DNA from: DASPTT01 sp035623275
GTDB lineage: Bacteria > Actinomycetota > Acidimicrobiia > Acidimicrobiales > UBA8190
Assembly: GCA_035623275.1 (NCBI GenBank)
Contig: DASPTT010000059.1
Location: 1 to 9,330 of the forward strand
Direction of reading: 5' to 3'
Length of the DNA: 9,330 nt
In this document: in pieces, positions 6,166-9,330 of the stretch
Position numbering within the stretch: the stretch's first letter is position 1
Layout: every line of letters begins with the position of its first letter
Program-made: the position numbers and the translations under genes
Notes under the pieces: generated by a model
Databases searched by the model: none
What the model saw: only the letters and a program-made list of their open reading frames with translations
What the model was told of the DNA's origin: nothing

Positions 6166-7650
6166 TCAAACCGCGGAGATGTCCGGCGATGCGCCGTTCG
6201 ACACCACGCCCGGCTGTGGCGCCGGCGCGATGCCCACCGGTGTGGAGGGGGCGAGCCCGGCGGCGGCGCGCAGCTCGTCGAGTGACTCCGGGATGGCCGC
6301 GGCGATGGAGGCGACGCCGGGCACGGTCTCGGCGCAGGCCATAAGCCCCCAGTTCAGGGCATCCCTATAACTCATGACCGTGACGTTGAGGCCGGCGCCC
6401 TCCAGCACGGGACCGAGGGGGAACCCGGCCACCATCTCGGCGCCGCCGAGGTAGAGGGGGAAGTCGGGCCCCGGCACGTTGGAGATCATTAGGGACTGGA
6501 TGGGGCGATGGCGCTCGGCCAGGCGCAGCCGGGTGTAGGTGCGAGCGGCGGCTGAGAAGACATTGGGGGTGGCGTGCTCGGCCCAGTTGCGCAGCACGTC
6601 GGCGCCGAGCGCATGGTGCTCGCTCTTCGCCCCCCTGGTGACCGAGCGGATGATCTCCATGCGCTCTTTGGGGTCGGCGGTGCCACAGGGCAGGCTCACG
6701 AACATGGCCGACACCTTGTTGGCGCCGCGTCGATCGGCCGTGGAGGGCTGCACCGACACCGGCACGGCGGCCACCAGGGGGTCGGTAGGCAGTTCGTTGC
6801 GCCCTTGAAGATAGCGGCGAAGCGCACCGGTGCAGATGGCCAGGATCACGTCGTTCACGGTGGCATCGAGCGCCCTCTTGAGCTCCTTCACGTCGGTGAG
6901 CGAGATGGAGGAGAACGCCACCTTGCGGTGCGGCGTGATGGCCGCGTTGAGCGAGGTGCGAGGGGTCGTGAGCGGCAGTGCCCCCTTCTCGTCGTTGGGG
7001 GCACGTCGGAGCCGCCGCACGTTGAGCATCGAGCGCCCCGTGCGCCAGGCCAGACGGGTGATGCCGATCGGGGCGGTGAGCCGGGTGGCCAGTGCCTGGG
7101 CGATCAGATAGAGGTCCGAGGGCATCGTGTCGGTGCCGGAGGGTCCCCCGGACGCTTCGCGGGCCGGGGGGTCGGGCTCGAGGTCAAAGAGCTGGACCAG
7201 CAGTTCGGCCCCCGACACGCCGTCGATGGTCGAGTGGTGGATCTTCGACACCAGGCCCACGTTGCCGTGCTCGAGCCCCTCGACGATGTCCATCTCCCAC
7301 AGCGGCTTGGAACGATCGAGCTGGCGGCTGCACACGTCGCCCACGTACCGGGCCAGCTCTTCGATCCCGCCCGGCGAGGGCAGCGCGGCGCGGCGCACGT
7401 GGTAATCGAGGTCGAAGTCCTGGTCGTCGATCCAATAGGGGTGGCCGAGGCGCAGCGGCACCTCCACCAGCCGGCGCCGGAACACGGGGGCCAGGGCCAG
7501 GCGCGACCCGACCAGGTCGCGCAGCTTCTGGAAGGAGTAGCCGCCGGGGACGGTCGAGGGGTCGAACACCGCCGCCATCGACACGTGCATGTGCAGGCTG
7601 GGTGTTTCCACGTACAGGAAGCTCGCGTCCAGGCCGGTCAGCCGCTCCAT
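6166..7650 (-). CDS. Wax ester synthase/diacylglycerol acyltransferase (WS/DGAT), copy 2
   Basis: This 494-residue acyltransferase is full length. It has the family N-terminus (LTGLDASFLYVETPSLHMH), PLWE at 116-119, a canonical active site HHSTIDGVSG at 138-147, VNDV at 265-268 and SNVPGP at 390-395. The first two-thirds aligns with copy 1 almost without gaps: PLWE, HHxxxDG, RTSLN (231-235), ITPHR (238-242) and VND fall at identical residue numbers, although most intervening residues differ. The copies are therefore old paralogs rather than a recent duplication. A very strong GGGAGGAGG lies 4 bases before ATG 7650. The gene is convergent with the hydrolase and stands alone, with 456 bases free of genes upstream. 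The role is synthesis of triacylglycerol or wax ester from acyl-CoA; acceptor preference is unknown. The last ~25 residues are an Ala/Pro-rich tail. Confidence 0.95.
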   Translation of the reverse strand: MERLTGLDASFLYVETPSLHMHVSMAAVFDPSTVPGGYSFQKLRDLVGSRLALAPVFRRRLVEVPLRLGHPYWIDDQDFDLDYHVRRAALPSPGGIEELARYVGDVCSRQLDRSKPLWEMDIVEGLEHGNVGLVSKIHHSTIDGVSGAELLVQLFDLEPDPPAREASGGPSGTDTMPSDLYLIAQALATRLTAPIGITRLAWRTGRSMLNVRRLRRAPNDEKGALPLTTPRTSLNAAITPHRKVAFSSISLTDVKELKRALDATVNDVILAICTGALRRYLQGRNELPTDPLVAAVPVSVQPSTADRRGANKVSAMFVSLPCGTADPKERMEIIRSVTRGAKSEHHALGADVLRNWAEHATPNVFSAAARTYTRLRLAERHRPIQSLMISNVPGPDFPLYLGGAEMVAGFPLGPVLEGAGLNVTVMSYRDALNWGLMACAETVPGVASIAAAIPESLDELRAAAGLAPSTPVGIAPAPQPGVVSNGASPDISAV

Positions 7651-7654
7651 GTCG

Positions 7655-7663
7655 CCTCCTCCC
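7655..7663 (-). promoter_or_regulatory. Strong ribosome binding site of WS/DGAT copy 2
   Basis: GGGAGGAGG on the minus strand ends 4 bases before ATG 7650. It contains a near-perfect anti-Shine-Dalgarno complement and fixes the start. It is much stronger than the site of copy 1. Confidence 0.8.
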
Positions 7664-8045
7664 GAACTGGTGGGCCCATACTGGCCGAATCATCCCACCG
7701 GGGAACGGACGGTGCCATGCGCTGGTCCCGTGACCGTCAACCTCGTGGGCCTCATGCCCGCCATCAACGCCTTCCGACCTCCGCCCTCGCCCTCGTCGGC
7801 GGATCGACGGACTCGATCGTGGCTCGTCTCGTGCCCCTTCCCGGGTCATTTGCACCGAAGTTGAGACGCCACCTTATGACCTTCTCGAGAGGGCGATGGG
7901 CTGGGCACCGAACGAGGAACACTGAAGCGGGCCGATCTGGCGGCGGCCCGAATGTGCTTATGCTCGCTCACACCTACGAACTAGCAGCGTGAGCCGGCCG
8001 GATGAGGTTTTCGGCACCCACAGGCTAGCGGTGAGACCTGCCATG

Positions 8046-8073
8046 CCACGTGTCCGGGAATCCCGGCGCGTGG
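8046..8073 (-). terminator. Long stable hairpin after the methyltransferase gene
   Basis: Bases 8046-8059 pair with 8061-8073 over 13 base pairs (11 Watson-Crick, the rest G-U or equivalent) with one bulged T. The core is the 13-base palindrome CCGGGAATCCCGG, and the outer arms are CCACG and CGTGG. It lies about 34 bases beyond the methyltransferase stop on the minus strand and has no U-tract. A U-tract-free terminator is the simplest reading; a regulator binding site is also possible because the palindrome is so symmetric. Confidence 0.45.
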
Positions 8074-8106
8074 GAACGTAGGAGGGGTCAGCCGAAGTCC
8101 TGGGAC

Positions 8107-8925
8107 TCAGCGGCGACGGGCGGCGAGAAGCAGCATGAACCCGGCGAGTCGGCGCTCCAGTACGTCGAAGCCGGCGCCGTCGAGGAGCCGTTCCATCTCG
8201 CCGCGGGAATGAACGCGCAGCCCGACCGGCCGAACGAGTGCGGCGATTGTGGCCCCACCAAAACGCGGCTGGTGCGAAGTCATCAGCGTCAAATGCCCAC
8301 CCGGCCGGAGCGCGGCGGCGATGCAAGCGAGGACGCGTGGTGGGTCGGAGAACAGGTAGAAGGCGCCGGCGCAGTTCGCCGCGTCGATGCTGCCGGGTTG
8401 CAGCGGCAGGCGGTGGGCATCGCCGCGCACGTAGCCAACGGTCGCCCCCGCGGCCGGGGCAGCGGCGAGGGCCTCGCGCAGCATCGCCATCGAGAGGTCG
8501 ATCCCGAGCACCCGGCCAGCGGGAATGGCCGCGGCGATTGTCCTCGCGGTGTTGCCGGGGCCGCAGGCGAGGTCGAGGACGGTGGCGTGGGGCGCTAGGC
8601 CGAGCCGATCGAGCGACCAGGCACGCTCCGCGTCGTGGCTCATGCCGGTGAGCAGCCGAGTCAGGACGGGCCGCCAGGCTCGCTCGTATACCCGGGCAAA
8701 CAACCCGGACTCCATGATGCGGATGTTGGGCGTCTCGGCCTGGCGGGGCTCAGGCGGAACCAGGTCGGCAAGTCGGTCGGTCACCGGGTAGCGCGCGCCA
8801 CAGGCCGCGCAGGTGAGCGTCCCGTGCTCGGCTGGCGATAGCGGTCCGCGGCAGAGGGGACAGCCGAGCACGTCCGCGAACGCGTCCGGCGCTGACAAAT
8901 GTCGGAGCCCCGGCACTCGTCTCAC
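8107..8925 (-). CDS. Zinc-ribbon (Trm112-like) class I SAM-dependent methyltransferase
   Basis: With the GTG at 8925 the product has 272 residues. The N-terminus is a Trm112-like zinc ribbon: CPLC (Cys22, Cys25) and CAAC (Cys39, Cys42), followed by GARYPVTD. The C-terminal two-thirds is a Rossmann-fold methyltransferase with SAM motif I DLACGPGN (118-125), GIDLS as the acidic second strand, GDAHRLPL (motif II/III region) and LRPGGHL (motif V region), as in the UbiE/Methyltransf_11 group. The substrate is unknown; quinone, lipid and rRNA methyltransferases share this plan. The start is uncertain: TTG 8949 and GTG 8916 are in frame, and none has a clear ribosome binding site. It is the nearest minus-strand gene downstream of the ACT-domain gene, 200 bases away, and no functional link to the lipid genes is visible. 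Confidence 0.88.
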   Translation of the reverse strand: MRRVPGLRHLSAPDAFADVLGCPLCRGPLSPAEHGTLTCAACGARYPVTDRLADLVPPEPRQAETPNIRIMESGLFARVYERAWRPVLTRLLTGMSHDAERAWSLDRLGLAPHATVLDLACGPGNTARTIAAAIPAGRVLGIDLSMAMLREALAAAPAAGATVGYVRGDAHRLPLQPGSIDAANCAGAFYLFSDPPRVLACIAAALRPGGHLTLMTSHQPRFGGATIAALVRPVGLRVHSRGEMERLLDGAGFDVLERRLAGFMLLLAARRR

Positions 8926-9128
8926 ACGGCCATTCTGACGTCCTGGCAAGGACTACAGCCGGGGCCCTCGGGTTCTCGCCGCCTGACACCGGGGTCGGGG
9001 GTCACGGGATCGCCTGACGCGAATATCGGGCGGTCGCAGTCCGGGTCCCGGGTGCGCTGCCCTTTGAGCGGGTGGCCGGTCAGCTAAGGGGCACTGCATC
9101 GGCACTCTTGGGCCGGGGCTCTCGCTGG
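8926..9128. other. Gap between the methyltransferase and ACT genes
   Basis: No gene is visible. The minus strand should hold the methyltransferase promoter, but no convincing pair of boxes is seen; a GATATT near 9023 has no -35 partner at a normal distance. A few short GC-rich dyads such as CCGGGTCCCGG (9041-9051) are present and are common in DNA of this composition. Confidence 0.4.
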
Positions 9129-9330
9129 TCAGCGCTCGATGCGATGCCCAGCGGCCTCCAAGGCACTTATTGCGTCGTCCCGCTGCACCTCGGGCACTAG
9201 GAGGTAGTCGGTGTCAAATGTGGAGAGGGCAAAGACGCTGATGCCCTTGTCCCGCAGAGGGTCGACCAGGGCTGCGAGGATGCCCACCGCAGCCAAGTCG
9301 AGCGGGCCGATGACTTTGAAGCAGAACCAC
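9129..9330 (-). CDS. ACT-domain protein, C-terminal part (cut by the window edge)
   Basis: The minus strand is open from the right edge to TGA 9131-9129, encoding the last 66 residues of a protein whose start lies beyond 9330. It begins WFCFKVIGPLDLAAVGIL, followed by DKGISVFALSTFDTDYLLVP and a closing helix ending in AAGHRIER. This is the pattern of the small ACT_7/CASTOR-like family: 'GPLDFxxxGxLAxLxxPL', 'GISxFAxSTxDTDYLLV', 'AxxALxxAGHxV'. ACT domains bind amino acids or similar small ligands. These short proteins are usually 120-140 residues and their partner is mostly unknown. The stop is clear and the family match good; the N-terminal half cannot be seen. Confidence 0.85.
   Translation of the reverse strand, partial: WFCFKVIGPLDLAAVGILAALVDPLRDKGISVFALSTFDTDYLLVPEVQRDDAISALEAAGHRIER

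Larger units (their letters stand above)
7651..8106. other. Intergenic region upstream of WS/DGAT copy 2
   Basis: I find no gene here: open frames on both strands are Arg/Pro/Ser-rich continuations of frames opposite neighbouring genes, with no motif. The region begins with the strong ribosome binding site of WS/DGAT copy 2 and ends with a hairpin after the methyltransferase. Minus-strand CATAAG hexamers near 7872 and 7958 look like -10 boxes but lack a matching -35 box, so I do not call a promoter. Confidence 0.5.

Noticed and set aside
6574..7992. 472-codon open frame on the plus strand
   Set aside because: It is antisense to WS/DGAT copy 2 and runs on into non-coding DNA; the product is His/Gly/Arg-rich with no domain.
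1..9330. CRISPR array, tRNA, rRNA, phage genes, toxin-antitoxin or defence genes
   Set aside because: I looked for regular repeats, cloverleaf-like sequences and family motifs by eye and found none.

Overview
The window is very GC-rich and contains long spurious reading frames opposite its real genes. Its main genes belong to the wax ester synthase/diacylglycerol acyltransferase (WS/DGAT) family, which is strongly expanded in lipid-storing Actinomycetota. A high-GC actinobacterium (Mycobacteriales, Acidimicrobiia or similar) is the best guess. No rRNA, tRNA or marker gene is present to fix the lineage.

Layout. Positions 1-415 hold no convincing gene, only a lower-GC patch with a small dyad. 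At 416-607 (+) is the C-terminal remnant of a short-chain dehydrogenase/reductase (SDR). Then come, on the minus strand, an alpha/beta hydrolase (662-1600) and a WS/DGAT (1614-3089). The WS/DGAT is transcribed first, and the hydrolase's ribosome binding site overlaps its stop codon. A 389-base divergent intergenic region follows. On the plus strand are a patatin-like phospholipase (3479-4666) and a PGAP1/LipA-type alpha/beta hydrolase (4775-6040) whose start follows a run of ten G. Convergent to them is a second WS/DGAT (6166-7650, minus). After 456 bases without a gene, which include a strong hairpin, come a zinc-ribbon class I methyltransferase (8107-8925, minus) and the C-terminal part of an ACT-domain protein that runs off the right edge (9129-9330, minus).

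How the genes may work together. Two acyltransferases that make neutral lipids (triacylglycerol or wax ester from acyl-CoA) sit with three serine hydrolases of different families that could release acyl chains from lipids, plus a trace of an SDR. This looks like a neutral-lipid synthesis and turnover locus. It broadly recalls the M. tuberculosis mymA region (Rv3083-Rv3089, with patatin-like Rv3091 nearby), where a lipase, an SDR and two WS/DGAT-like genes cluster. The methyltransferase and ACT protein are probably unrelated neighbours.

I see no CRISPR array, phage gene, toxin-antitoxin pair or defence system. The most unusual points are the acyltransferase-hydrolase translational coupling, the non-consensus nucleophile elbow of the patatin protein, the G10 tract at a start codon, and the uncharacterised N-terminal half of the second hydrolase.
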